Source: Bradyrhizobium sp. JYMT SZCCT0180 (GTDB lineage Bacteria; Pseudomonadota; Alphaproteobacteria; Rhizobiales; Xanthobacteraceae). Taken from it: DNA of 64,000 nucleotides. Below are positions 25,631 through 34,399 of this stretch, in pieces. Made by a program: the position numbers and the translations under genes. The stretch spans positions 1 to 64,000 of the forward strand of contig NZ_JAFCLZ010000012.1 of the NCBI RefSeq assembly GCF_018130165.1, read 5' to 3'. Under the pieces are notes generated by a model. It was not told the origin of the DNA. It did not search any database and saw only the letters and a program-made list of their open reading frames with translations. Within the stretch, counting starts at the first letter, position 1. Each line of letters begins with the position of its first letter.

Positions 25631-26608
25631 TTATTGCGGCTTGTCGAATTTCTTGACGACCTCAGCCCATTTCACAATATCGCCGCGCAGGAATTTGTCG
25701 AACTCTTCCGGGGTCATCGCCATGGGAACCGCGCCCTGCTGGGTCCAGAGCTTGACGATATCCGGCCGTTTCACCGCGGCGTTCACGGCGGCATTGATTT
25801 TGTCGATGACCGCCTTTGGCGTTCCTGCCGGCGCCATCAATCCCAGCCAGATGGTCGCCTCATAGCCGGCAACGCCGGCCTCGATCGTCGTGGGCGCGTT
25901 GGGCAGCACGGTGGAGCGCGTCTTGCCGGTGGTCGCCAGCGCGCGCACTTGGTTCTCCGCGACATTGGGCGCCATCGTCGGAACCGCATCAATCATCATC
26001 TGCACCTGGCCGCCAATCACCCCGCTACGCGCCTCGCCGCTGTTGCGGTAGGGCACATGCACGAGATCAACGCCGGCCATGGTTTTGAACAGCTCGCCGG
26101 CCATGTGATACGGCGTGCCCTGGCCGGACGACGCGTAATTCAGTTTGCCGGGCTGCGATTTGGCCAGCGCGATGAATTCCTGCAGCGTCTTTGCCTGAAC
26201 GCTTGGGTGGATCACGATCACGAGGTCTGAATAGTTGACCGGAGCGATCGGCGCGAGATCACGCATCAGCTCATATTTGCGCTGCGGCACCAGGGATTCA
26301 TTGGCGGTCTGGGTGTTCGACATCATCAGCAACGTGTAACCATCAGGCGGTGACTTGGCCGCCTCCAGCGTGCCGATGACGCCGCCGGCGCCGGTGCGGT
26401 TCTCGATCACGAAGGGCTGGCCGAAGTTTTCCTGCAGGATGCTGCCGATCTGACGGGCAGTGACGTCGGCAGGGCCACCGGCGCCGAACGGGACGATCAC
26501 CCGAACCGGCCTTGAGGGATAGTCCTGCGCCAGGCCTGTTGTCCCAAGAACGGTCTGTGCCGCGACAAGCGTTGCCGCCAGCGCAAGCGCCCATCTCAAG
26601 CGCATCAT
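25631..26608 (-). CDS. TTT/Bug-family periplasmic solute-binding protein
   Basis: The 325-aa protein has an N-terminal signal peptide (hydrophobic ALALAATLVAAQTVL, cleavage after GLAQ) and the classic family motifs: YPSRPVRVIVPFGAGGPADVTAR, VIENRTGAGGVIGTLEAAKSPPDGYT, and GTPKAVIDKINAAVNAAV. Here the PFGAGGPADVTAR ligand loop is intact. It heads the minus-strand hydroxylase operon and so probably binds the compound that the enzyme attacks or its organic-acid product. Two Met codons stand at the start; the first is used. Confidence 0.9.
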   Translation of the reverse strand: MMRLRWALALAATLVAAQTVLGTTGLAQDYPSRPVRVIVPFGAGGPADVTARQIGSILQENFGQPFVIENRTGAGGVIGTLEAAKSPPDGYTLLMMSNTQTANESLVPQRKYELMRDLAPIAPVNYSDLVIVIHPSVQAKTLQEFIALAKSQPGKLNYASSGQGTPYHMAGELFKTMAGVDLVHVPYRNSGEARSGVIGGQVQMMIDAVPTMAPNVAENQVRALATTGKTRSTVLPNAPTTIEAGVAGYEATIWLGLMAPAGTPKAVIDKINAAVNAAVKRPDIVKLWTQQGAVPMAMTPEEFDKFLRGDIVKWAEVVKKFDKPQ

Positions 26609-26933
26609 TTCAACCTCCCGAACCCAGCCTTGTTCTGCTTGGCCTGTTGCCGGCCCAATCTGGCTTCAGGGAAGTCTAGCGATCCGCGCGATGACCGCTA
26701 GTACCCTCAGGTGCGACATTCGTCGCGCTGCTGGCCTGTTTGACCAATTGATCACCAGCCCTTTCCGGAAATGCCCCCGTCCTATTTGCCCCGTCCTATT
26801 TGACGTATTGCATCAATCAAGCCGCAACCATCTGCATCATCGACGCCACGCTGGCCGTGGCCAACGCAAACAGAATCATTGAGAGTGGAAAACTGATTGC
26901 TGATCCAGGACACCCCGTCGCGAGGAATGTGAC
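26609..26933. promoter_or_regulatory. Divergent intergenic region with a 14-bp tandem duplication
   Basis: This 325-bp gap separates the two divergent molybdenum hydroxylase operons and must hold both promoters. I see no gene in it. A perfect tandem duplication CCCCGTCCTATTTG lies at 26775-26788 and 26789-26802. No convincing -35/-10 pair was found on either strand. Confidence 0.5.
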
Positions 26934-28025
26934 ATGAAGCTCTTCCCCTGCATGGCTGTTGCTACCCTTCTGCTCGCCGGCAGCAGCACCGTCAGCAATG
27001 CCCAGACCCTTCCGGCCTATATGGCGCCGATCTCGGGCAAATCGGCTGCAACCGCCTCGGATATCGCGACCAGGGATATGCTGGCGCTCAACACCGGCAT
27101 GTTCGAGCTTTATGGCAATGCAGCAAAGATCTTCCAGAAGAACATCCTGGACAAGCATCCGGTGATTCTCGCCCTGTTCTCGGGCGCCGGCGGTCGGATG
27201 ATCCTGTACCGGCCGGGAATGCCGCCAATGGATGCGCCGCAGGTGCCGATCGTCTATCAACTCCTCAAGTCGGTCGGCCACAGCACGATGGCGCTGGCCC
27301 AGGTCGTCGGCCCCTATGTCGACAATCCCGATGACAAATCCTGGCGCGGGGCGATGCTGGCCTATCGCAGCCGCATGCAATCGGCGCTCGATGGCCTCGA
27401 CGCCACGCCGATGGAGCCCGGTTGGCGCGACAACAATCGGACCATCCTGCAGAACAACCTCGCGTTCATGGACGAGTGCGTCGCCAAGGGCGCCGTGCCG
27501 TTCGCCACGCTCGAAGCCTTCGGCAAGAAGCAGGCGCCGTATCTGGCGAAGAACGTGGCTTGGGCGGCGCAGACACAAGTCGGGCACTGGATGACCGTGC
27601 TGGCGGACTGGAAGAAGCAACTCGGCGCCGACTGGGACAAGACCTATGCCGCGAGCAACACGATCTATGTGGCGCGCCAGAACAACGTGCTGTTCAGCGT
27701 TCTCGCGCAATTCTTCGGCCCTGACGCGATCAACAGCCGCTTGCTGCTGATCGAGACGGTTTCGTTCACGACGACACCGGCGGACATGTTGGAATCCTTG
27801 ACCCGCATCATTGCGGATCGCTCGGTCGGCTCGCTGTTCTTTGGCAACTATCATCTGATGGACTACGAGCTGATGGGGGGCGACGCGCGTGTCGCGATCG
27901 TTGCGGAAACCGGCAAGCGCGGCATGACGCCGTTCCTGCCGCCTGTCGTTCCGTTCGGCTCGAAGCAATGGCCGACATTGGTGACAACAGGGCCGGGCCC
28001 GGCATCGATTGCCGATCTGAAGTAG
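26934..28025 (+). CDS. Secreted hypothetical protein linked to the exported hydroxylase
   Basis: I do not recognise the family. The 363-aa protein has a clear Sec signal peptide (VATLLLAGSSTVSNAQ). The mature part is mostly helical with many aromatic residues, two similar stretches around conserved Asp/Asn (FMDECVAKGAVPF, FGNYHLMDYELM), and no Cys-rich or transmembrane segment. It is the first gene of the plus-strand operon with the Tat-dependent hydroxylase, and would share the periplasm with it, so a role as substrate-binding or accessory protein is possible. GAGGAATG lies just upstream of ATG 26934. Confidence 0.65.
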   Translation: MKLFPCMAVATLLLAGSSTVSNAQTLPAYMAPISGKSAATASDIATRDMLALNTGMFELYGNAAKIFQKNILDKHPVILALFSGAGGRMILYRPGMPPMDAPQVPIVYQLLKSVGHSTMALAQVVGPYVDNPDDKSWRGAMLAYRSRMQSALDGLDATPMEPGWRDNNRTILQNNLAFMDECVAKGAVPFATLEAFGKKQAPYLAKNVAWAAQTQVGHWMTVLADWKKQLGADWDKTYAASNTIYVARQNNVLFSVLAQFFGPDAINSRLLLIETVSFTTTPADMLESLTRIIADRSVGSLFFGNYHLMDYELMGGDARVAIVAETGKRGMTPFLPPVVPFGSKQWPTLVTTGPGPASIADLK

Positions 28026-28040
28026 TTCGAGCAGCTATGA

Positions 28041-28062
28041 CAGCCGGTTTGAGAGCCGGCTG
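28041..28062 (+). promoter_or_regulatory. Intergenic hairpin between secreted protein and hydroxylase genes
   Basis: CAGCCGG (28041-28047) pairs with CCGGCTG (28056-28062) around an 8-base loop. There is no T-run, so it is not a standard terminator; it may be a processing or attenuation signal within the operon. Confidence 0.4.
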
Positions 28063-28095
28063 CCATCACTATAGCGTTGACCAACAGGTAGGAAC

Positions 28096-30870
28096 ATGCG
28101 GCCTTCGCGGCGCGAGTTTGTGAAGTGGGTGTCGGCAAGCGGCATCGCGCTCAGCCTGTCACGCCTGGGATCGGCGGAAGCGGCCGGGTTGCCCCCACGT
28201 GCCTCTCTCCCGGGACGCGAGGGCTGGAATCCAGCGGCCAATGGTGCTGGCCGCATCGACGGCGTTGCCAAAGTCACCGGCGCAAAACTCTACGCGTCTG
28301 ATTTCCGTGCGTCCGACCTGCCGGGCTGGCCGCAAAGCACCTCGCACGCGATCCTGGTTCGCGCGCCAGACGCCACGCATGTCTATGTCGGAATGGATCT
28401 CGCGCGGCTGAGCGGCGCGCTCAAGCCGTCGATGGTCGTGACCGCTGATGACCTCGACAAGATCGGCACCCGCGTTCCAGCATTCTACACCGGCGACCTG
28501 TTCTGTCCGGTCGGCAAGACGCCGATCTATATGGGACAGCCGGTTGCGCTGTTGATCTTCGAGACGTTTGACGCCTTCGACCGGGCGCGGTTGGCGTTGC
28601 GCGACGGGACCTTCGTCAAGTTCGGCGAAGAGACCGGCCCGGTCGCGATACCAAACTACGGTGCCTATCGCTTCACGCGGGTGGCCGGGCCAACGCCTGA
28701 CGCGCCCGATGTCTATTCGCCGATCCAGGCGGGCTGGGTCAGCCCGGGACGCTCCCAGATCTCGCCACTCCCGGTGTGGTCGCCGCTCGCAAAGGACACG
28801 CCGGCGCCTTACTCCAAGGCCGCGGTCTACGGCGAACAAATTCGAAGCGAGCTCGCAGCGAAGAATTCCAATCTGCTGATGCTGGATCGCGAGTTTGAAA
28901 CCCAATCCGTCGATCCGATGTTTCTCGAGCCGGAAGCCGGCATCGGCTGGTACAACAACAAAAGCGAAAGCCTGGAACTCGTCCTTGGCGTGCAGTCTCC
29001 CTACGAGGCGGCTGAATCGATTGAGCATATGCTCGGCAAGGCGAGCGCTCCATTCAAGCCGGCACGCATCAATGCCCAGTTCACCTATGTCGGCGGCGGG
29101 TTCGGCGGCCGCGACCACACACCGTTCGTCCTCTATGTGGCGCTGGCGGCGATGTTCTTTCCCGGCCGTCCGGTCCGGTTGGCGCATGACCGCTATCAGC
29201 AGTTTCAGGCCGGCATCAAGCGCCATCCCTTCAAGATGCGATCCCGGATCGGGGTCGACCGGACCACCGGCAAGATCACGGCCTTCGCCGCCGACCATGT
29301 GCTCGATGGCGGTGGTCTTGCCAATTTTTCTGTCAACGTGGCAACCGTTGCCGCGACTGCGGCGATCGGCATTTACGACATTCCGAAAGTCGATGTAACC
29401 ACGGTTGTGGTGCACTCCCGTGGCGTCACGGCCGGATCGATGCGCGGTTACGGCACGCTGCAGTCCATGACGGCACTGGAAGTGCTGATCGACGAGGTGG
29501 CAACTGCCTTGCCACTCGATCCGATTGAATTCCGGCGCCGCAACGCGCTCAAGCCCGACGGCCGGACCATGAGCGGCAATCGCTACATCGTCTCGGTCCG
29601 CACCACGGAAATGCTCGACAAACTCGAGAAGCACCCGATCTGGCAGCAGCGCGCGCAGCAGAAGTCAGCCGCGCGGCCTGGCACCCTCGTTGGCACCGGG
29701 CTCGCCTGTGTGACCAAGGACTACGGCGCCGGCGCCGATTGTTCGCTGGGGCGTGTCGAACTCTCGCCCGAAGGCCGGATTACGATCTATTGCGACCATG
29801 TCGAGATGGGCAATGGTATTGGCACCGCGCTGGCCAACCGGGTGGCGATCCATCTCGGCATCGTCGCCGACGAAGTTTCGGTGGCACGCGTCGATAGCTA
29901 TGATGTCCTCGGGCTGGTCACGTCGGGCGATCCCTACACGATGGATCAGAAGACGCAGGATCGGGCAGAGAAAGACCCGCGCTGGGTGCCCGCGATCAGT
30001 ACGGCGACCAGCGCCTCGGTCGGCGCGCATGTGGGAACCCATTCGGCGGCCGAGGCGGCGCGCGTCATCTTCCGCTTCGGCTTGTGGCCGGCGGCGCTTG
30101 AATTGTGGAACATCGCCCCGAACGACCCGCGCGCCAAGGATTGGGCGAAGGCGCAATGGAAAGACGGGCAGCTTGTTATGTCCGGTCTTGCGGCGCTGCC
30201 CTTGCCGGCACTGGCCGCGAAGGCGCATGCACGCAACCTGGTGACCGGCGCCATGGCGCACAGCTTCTCCCGCTGGGAGTGGTCGCGTGCGCGCTTTCCG
30301 TTCAACGGCGAACAATACCGCGCCGAGATCGATGCGCTGGCGGTACGGAAGGGTAACGGAAAGTTCGCCCGGATCGATCGGGTCAGCGTCAGATTCCCGC
30401 CAGCCGTCAACAACCAGAGCGGGAACACCTATACCTCGATGTGCGGAACGCTGGTCCGCGTCGAAATTGAGCGCGCGACCGGTGTGCTGCGTATCGCCAA
30501 GGCCTACAACGTATTTGAATGCGGCCGCGCATTGGTGCCCGAAGTGGTGCTGGGCCAGGCGCAAGGCGGGTTTGCGATGGGCGTTGGTTATGCGTTGCTG
30601 GAGAACCTGCCACCCTACGAGGGGGGTCCCGGCAACGGCCAGTGGAATCTCGGGCAGTATCTTGTGGCGCGCGGGTCGGATCTGCCGCTGCATGACCTCG
30701 AAACCGAGATGTTGCCGCCACTTACGCCGGACGAGCCACCGAAGGGCATGGCGGAAGTCGTGATGGTTCCGGTGGTGCCGGCGATCCTGAACGCCATCTT
30801 CGATGCCACCGGCCGTCGCTTCCAATCCTTGCCGGTGACCGCCAGCCTGCTCAAGGGAGTGCTCGCGTGA
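28096..30870 (+). CDS. Tat-exported molybdenum hydroxylase large subunit
   Basis: The 924-aa catalytic subunit starts with a twin-arginine signal (SRREFVK at residues 4-10, then a hydrophobic stretch ending SAEAAG), so the enzyme is folded with cofactor and exported. Large-subunit motifs are GRIDGVAKVTGAKLYASDF, GGGFGGRDH, GSMRGYGTLQSMTALEVLIDEV, and near the C-terminus PPKGMAEVVMVP, whose Glu sits where the catalytic Glu of this family lies. It is longer than IorB (~780) by extra segments in the middle. It is coupled by a 4-bp overlap to the Fe-S subunit and followed by a diheme cytochrome c as electron acceptor. The substrate is unknown. Confidence 0.88.
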   Translation: MRPSRREFVKWVSASGIALSLSRLGSAEAAGLPPRASLPGREGWNPAANGAGRIDGVAKVTGAKLYASDFRASDLPGWPQSTSHAILVRAPDATHVYVGMDLARLSGALKPSMVVTADDLDKIGTRVPAFYTGDLFCPVGKTPIYMGQPVALLIFETFDAFDRARLALRDGTFVKFGEETGPVAIPNYGAYRFTRVAGPTPDAPDVYSPIQAGWVSPGRSQISPLPVWSPLAKDTPAPYSKAAVYGEQIRSELAAKNSNLLMLDREFETQSVDPMFLEPEAGIGWYNNKSESLELVLGVQSPYEAAESIEHMLGKASAPFKPARINAQFTYVGGGFGGRDHTPFVLYVALAAMFFPGRPVRLAHDRYQQFQAGIKRHPFKMRSRIGVDRTTGKITAFAADHVLDGGGLANFSVNVATVAATAAIGIYDIPKVDVTTVVVHSRGVTAGSMRGYGTLQSMTALEVLIDEVATALPLDPIEFRRRNALKPDGRTMSGNRYIVSVRTTEMLDKLEKHPIWQQRAQQKSAARPGTLVGTGLACVTKDYGAGADCSLGRVELSPEGRITIYCDHVEMGNGIGTALANRVAIHLGIVADEVSVARVDSYDVLGLVTSGDPYTMDQKTQDRAEKDPRWVPAISTATSASVGAHVGTHSAAEAARVIFRFGLWPAALELWNIAPNDPRAKDWAKAQWKDGQLVMSGLAALPLPALAAKAHARNLVTGAMAHSFSRWEWSRARFPFNGEQYRAEIDALAVRKGNGKFARIDRVSVRFPPAVNNQSGNTYTSMCGTLVRVEIERATGVLRIAKAYNVFECGRALVPEVVLGQAQGGFAMGVGYALLENLPPYEGGPGNGQWNLGQYLVARGSDLPLHDLETEMLPPLTPDEPPKGMAEVVMVPVVPAILNAIFDATGRRFQSLPVTASLLKGVLA

Positions 30871-31391
30871 CCAGATTGAGCATCACGATCAATGGCCGCG
30901 CGCACGGACCGACGGATGTTCGCGACGATCTTTCGATGAACGATTTCCTGCGCGAGTATCTCGGGATGACCGGCACCAAGTTCGGCTGCGGCGCTGCGCA
31001 GTGCCTGAGCTGCGCCGTCATCATCGACAATCCCGACGGGACGAGCTTCACCAGCCCGACCTGCGTTGTCTCCGCGGTGAGTTTCGACGGCAAGTCCATC
31101 CGGACCGTCGAGGGGCATGCGAAGAATGGCGAGCTTACGACGCTGCAGAAGGCGTTTATCGAGCATTTCGCGTTCCAATGCGGCTATTGCACCGCCGGTT
31201 TCCTGAACGAAGGACAGGTGCTGCTGGAGCGCCTGGCGAAGGCTCCGGTCGCGCGCGCGGAACTCGAAAAAACCATCGCGGAAGCGTTCGACGGACACAT
31301 CTGCCGCTGCACCGGCTATGTCAAATATCACGAAGCGGTACGTGACGTGATCCTCGCGGATTCCAAGCGCTATCTCGTGGCGAAGCAATGA
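30867..31391 (+). CDS. Molybdenum hydroxylase [2Fe-2S] subunit of the exported enzyme
   Basis: The 174-aa protein has FGCGAAQCLSCAVIID with a later Cys (SPTC) for the first cluster, and CGYCTAGFLNEG with ICRCTGYVKYHEAV for the second. It lacks its own signal peptide, so it must be carried through the Tat channel bound to the large subunit. GTG 30867 overlaps the large-subunit stop. The cytochrome gene starts 22 bp after its stop. Confidence 0.9.
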   Translation: MTRLSITINGRAHGPTDVRDDLSMNDFLREYLGMTGTKFGCGAAQCLSCAVIIDNPDGTSFTSPTCVVSAVSFDGKSIRTVEGHAKNGELTTLQKAFIEHFAFQCGYCTAGFLNEGQVLLERLAKAPVARAELEKTIAEAFDGHICRCTGYVKYHEAVRDVILADSKRYLVAKQ

Positions 31392-31413
31392 CCGGGCGCG
31401 AGGACCAAGCGAC

Positions 31414-32031
31414 ATGAAATCGAAACCGCGGTTTCAGATTCTCGTCTCTATCGCCACCGTGGCGACGAGCATGCTTGCGGGCTACGCGGTTTCCGAAACT
31501 GCGCCCCGGAATCTTGCCAGCCCTGAGAGCTTTGCATCCATTGCCGATACGAACGCGCGATCCGCTGCGATCTTCACTGAACTCGGCAAAGTGCTCACCC
31601 ATCCACGCTGCACCAATTGCCATCCGGCGACTGACCGTCCGAGGCAAGGCGATGAGAGCCGGCTGCATCAGCCACCCGTCGCGCGCGGCATCGATGGCCA
31701 CGGTCTTCCGGCGATGCGCTGCTCGATTTGCCATCAGAATGCGAACTTTGAGCCGGCTCGCATGCCGGGTCACCCGGAATGGCACCTCGCGCCGCGCGAA
31801 ATGGCATGGGAGGGCAAGACGGTTGCCGAGATTTGCATGCAGCTCAAGGATCCCGCGCGCAACGGCGGTCGTAAGCCCGAGGATCTGATCCATCACATCG
31901 GCGAAGATACGCTGGTCGGCTGGGCCTGGGCCCCGGGTGCCGGCCGCAGCCCCGCGCCCGGTACGCAAAAGCAGGCCGGCGCGCTGGTCGAGGCCTGGGT
32001 GAAGAGCGGCGCGGCCTGTCCCGCGCAGTGA
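31414..32031 (+). CDS. Periplasmic diheme cytochrome c, electron acceptor of the hydroxylase
   Basis: The 205-aa protein has an N-terminal Sec signal or anchor (ILVSIATVATSMLAGYAV) and two covalent heme sites, CTNCH at 66-70 and CSICH at 103-107. Similar proteins are annotated as the third isoquinoline 1-oxidoreductase subunit. It should accept electrons from the exported Fe-S subunit and pass them to the respiratory chain. It is the last gene of the operon. No clear terminator follows; 32032-32169 holds no gene. Confidence 0.85.
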   Translation: MKSKPRFQILVSIATVATSMLAGYAVSETAPRNLASPESFASIADTNARSAAIFTELGKVLTHPRCTNCHPATDRPRQGDESRLHQPPVARGIDGHGLPAMRCSICHQNANFEPARMPGHPEWHLAPREMAWEGKTVAEICMQLKDPARNGGRKPEDLIHHIGEDTLVGWAWAPGAGRSPAPGTQKQAGALVEAWVKSGAACPAQ

Positions 32032-32169
32032 TCGCGGCCGCTGGCCCTTGAAGGCGGACTCGTTTTGCTCACTTCGAGACCCACAGCGGACAGTTGGCCT
32101 TGTCGGACAGGGGCCTATTTTTCTGATAAGTAGACTGGGCAATTCGATTTCCCAGGGCTGAGGTGTACC

Positions 32170-33972
32170 TTGAACGACGAGCGCGTGGAACGGCGGCTCG
32201 CAGCAGTGTTGGCGGCGGATGTCGCCGGGTATAGCCGCCTGATGGGGGCTGACGAGGAAGGCACGCTGTCCCGGCTAAAAGCTGTGCGAAAGGGTTTCGT
32301 TGACTCCGCTGTAGCCTCCCATCGAGGTCGCCTCGTTAAAACGACCGGTGACGGCATGCTGGTGGAGTTTGCCAGTGCCGTCGATGCGGTACGCAGTGCG
32401 ATCGAAATGCAGCGCAGAATGGCCGAACAGAATGCCGCCGTGCCGCAGGATAAAAGAATCGAATTCCGCGTCGGCATTCACGTCGGCGACATCATCATTG
32501 ACGATAGCGATATCTTCGGCGATGGCGTCAATATCGCGGCACGCCTTGAAGGGCTCGCTGAGCCGGGTGGCGTCTGCATATCGGGTGCCGCATACGATCA
32601 AGTTCGCGACAAAGTGCCATTTTCCTTCGTCGATCTTGGCAATCAAACGCTAAAAAACATCGCACGCCCAGTAAGTGTCTACAGCATTGCGGCAAGGGAA
32701 ATGACCAGGTCAGAGGAGACGATTGGACAACCGAACGCCGCCAGTCCGGAAGTCCATGATCGCTCTGACACTCCGGCTTCGGTTCATTCAGCCGGAGAAC
32801 GCGGGACGCGCCCAAGTCTCGCGGTGCTTCCGTTTGATAACCTGAGCCATGACACCGAAATGGAAGGTTTCTGCGATGGCTTGGTAGAGGACGCCATAAC
32901 GGCCCTCTCGAAGTTTCGGTGGCTGAATGTCGTCTCACGCAATTCCAGCTTTGCTCAGAAGGGACGTTCGGTTGATATCCGAAGGATCGCCCGTGACATA
33001 GGCGTACGCTTTGTAGTTGAGGGAAGCGTCCGGAAGGTTGGCACACGCATCCGCACCACTGCGCAGCTCATTGACGGAATTTCTGGCAATCACATCTGGG
33101 CAGATCGTTACGACCGCGACTACTCAGCTGCCTTCGATCTGCAAGACGAAATTGTTCGCGATATCGTTGCATCGCTTGAATACACGCTGTGGATCACGCT
33201 CGTTCGCGGAGATGTTGGTGCGCCAAACTCTGCAAGCTCGCCGCTGCGTGCAGCAGGATGGCATATCGCAGAATGCACGCACACAGGCAATCGCATTGCT
33301 ATCGCCTGCGCCAACCGCGCTTTGGAGGCCAATCCAAAGAGCGTCGCAGCTTATCAATACCTCGCAAATGCCTATATCGTCGAGTTGATGACTGGCTGGT
33401 CCGAAGACCAGGCGGACGCCGGCCTCTTGTTGGAGGCGGCACGCAAGGCGACATCCCTCAGTCCCGGTGATCATCTCAGCCAAGGCCTTCACGCAGTCGG
33501 GCTGGCATTCGTCGGAGATCACGACGAGGCGTTGGCCTATGCGCGGCGTGCCTTGGCCCTCAATAGTAATTCGATCACCGTCTTAGGGCCGTGCGGAAAC
33601 GTTCTATCGTTTGCCGGAGAGACTCGGGAGGCGAACGAAATCCTCGAGCGGATGCTTCGACTTGCCCCCGCACATTATTTTCGAGCAGGCTTCTTGTCGC
33701 AAATGGCGCTCAATTGGCTTTGTCTGGGCGATCCCGAGCGCGGTTCGCCACTGGTGAGCGAGGCATTAAAGCTAAAGCCGGAGGCAATTTGCTGCCACGT
33801 CACGCATGCTAAAATCTCGGCCTCGCTTGGCCGTCACGAAACCGCCCAAGCGGCAATTTCGGCCGTCTATCGATGTCGGCCAGATATAAACAGATCGCTT
33901 ATCAATGTCATGTTTCCGCATCGAGACAGGTCCATTCCTAGCCAACTAGCAGGGTTGCTTGGAATCACTTGA
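32170..33972 (+). CDS. Class III adenylate/guanylate cyclase with TolB-like and TPR domains
   Basis: The 600-aa protein has an N-terminal cyclase homology domain (residues ~8-175: LAAVLAADVAGYSRLMG with the first metal Asp, KTTGDGMLVEF with the second, and GIHVGDI), then a TolB-like domain of the type found after such cyclases (LAVLPFDNLSHD, EGSVRKVGTRIRTTAQLID, GNHIWADRYDRD), and C-terminal TPR-like helices from ~385. This architecture is much expanded in Bradyrhizobium. It makes a cyclic nucleotide from ATP (or GTP). The start is TTG 32170 with GAGG seven bases upstream. There is no transmembrane segment and no obvious functional link to neighbours. Confidence 0.88.
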   Translation: MNDERVERRLAAVLAADVAGYSRLMGADEEGTLSRLKAVRKGFVDSAVASHRGRLVKTTGDGMLVEFASAVDAVRSAIEMQRRMAEQNAAVPQDKRIEFRVGIHVGDIIIDDSDIFGDGVNIAARLEGLAEPGGVCISGAAYDQVRDKVPFSFVDLGNQTLKNIARPVSVYSIAAREMTRSEETIGQPNAASPEVHDRSDTPASVHSAGERGTRPSLAVLPFDNLSHDTEMEGFCDGLVEDAITALSKFRWLNVVSRNSSFAQKGRSVDIRRIARDIGVRFVVEGSVRKVGTRIRTTAQLIDGISGNHIWADRYDRDYSAAFDLQDEIVRDIVASLEYTLWITLVRGDVGAPNSASSPLRAAGWHIAECTHTGNRIAIACANRALEANPKSVAAYQYLANAYIVELMTGWSEDQADAGLLLEAARKATSLSPGDHLSQGLHAVGLAFVGDHDEALAYARRALALNSNSITVLGPCGNVLSFAGETREANEILERMLRLAPAHYFRAGFLSQMALNWLCLGDPERGSPLVSEALKLKPEAICCHVTHAKISASLGRHETAQAAISAVYRCRPDINRSLINVMFPHRDRSIPSQLAGLLGIT

Positions 33973-34106
33973 CGTAGGGGCTAAGCGGAAATGAGGCGAT
34001 TTATGAGAACACGGCCTGGCTAGTTGGCTGCTTTTGACGCAAAGCGCGCTATTGCGCGGCGCCGCGGGTGCTTTTGCCGAATTCCGGGATGATGAAGAAC
34101 TGCTAC

Positions 34107-34230
34107 TGATTTGCCCGACGTGTCAAAATGTTTTTGCGGGTATGGCATCCATGCCAGCGACCCCTTTCTTTCCAAGGGGTTCCTTTCTTTGCATGGGGTT
34201 GTTTTCGCGATTTTTTATCTCGGGCCCTTC
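34107..34230 (+). repeat. Dispersed intergenic repeat in the gap 33973-34399
   Basis: Bases 34107-34127 are the reverse complement of 2906-2926. The adjoining stretch with TTGCATGGGGTTG and TTTTCGCGATT resembles 57189-57214 downstream of the giant adhesin gene. I take it as a member of a repeat family common in this group. The rest of the 427-bp gap between the cyclase and molybdoenzyme genes shows no convincing gene. Confidence 0.55.
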
Positions 34231-34399
34231 GGCGTAGTGCGTCGAAGACGAGCGGGAGCGCACTGGTGGAGGCTCTGGCTTCACGCCAACGGAGGGGCCT
34301 GCGTCGGCGCCCGATGCATGGCTTGCTTGCCGTTTTCGCCGGTGTACCCGTCGATAAAGCTACTCGGCGACGGCGGATTTTGATGTTACCTATCGGGGC

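Noticed and set aside
26735..26760. FNR/FixK-type box in the divergent intergenic region
   Set aside because: TTGACCAATTGATCA does not fit TTGAT-N4-ATCAA in both half-sites.
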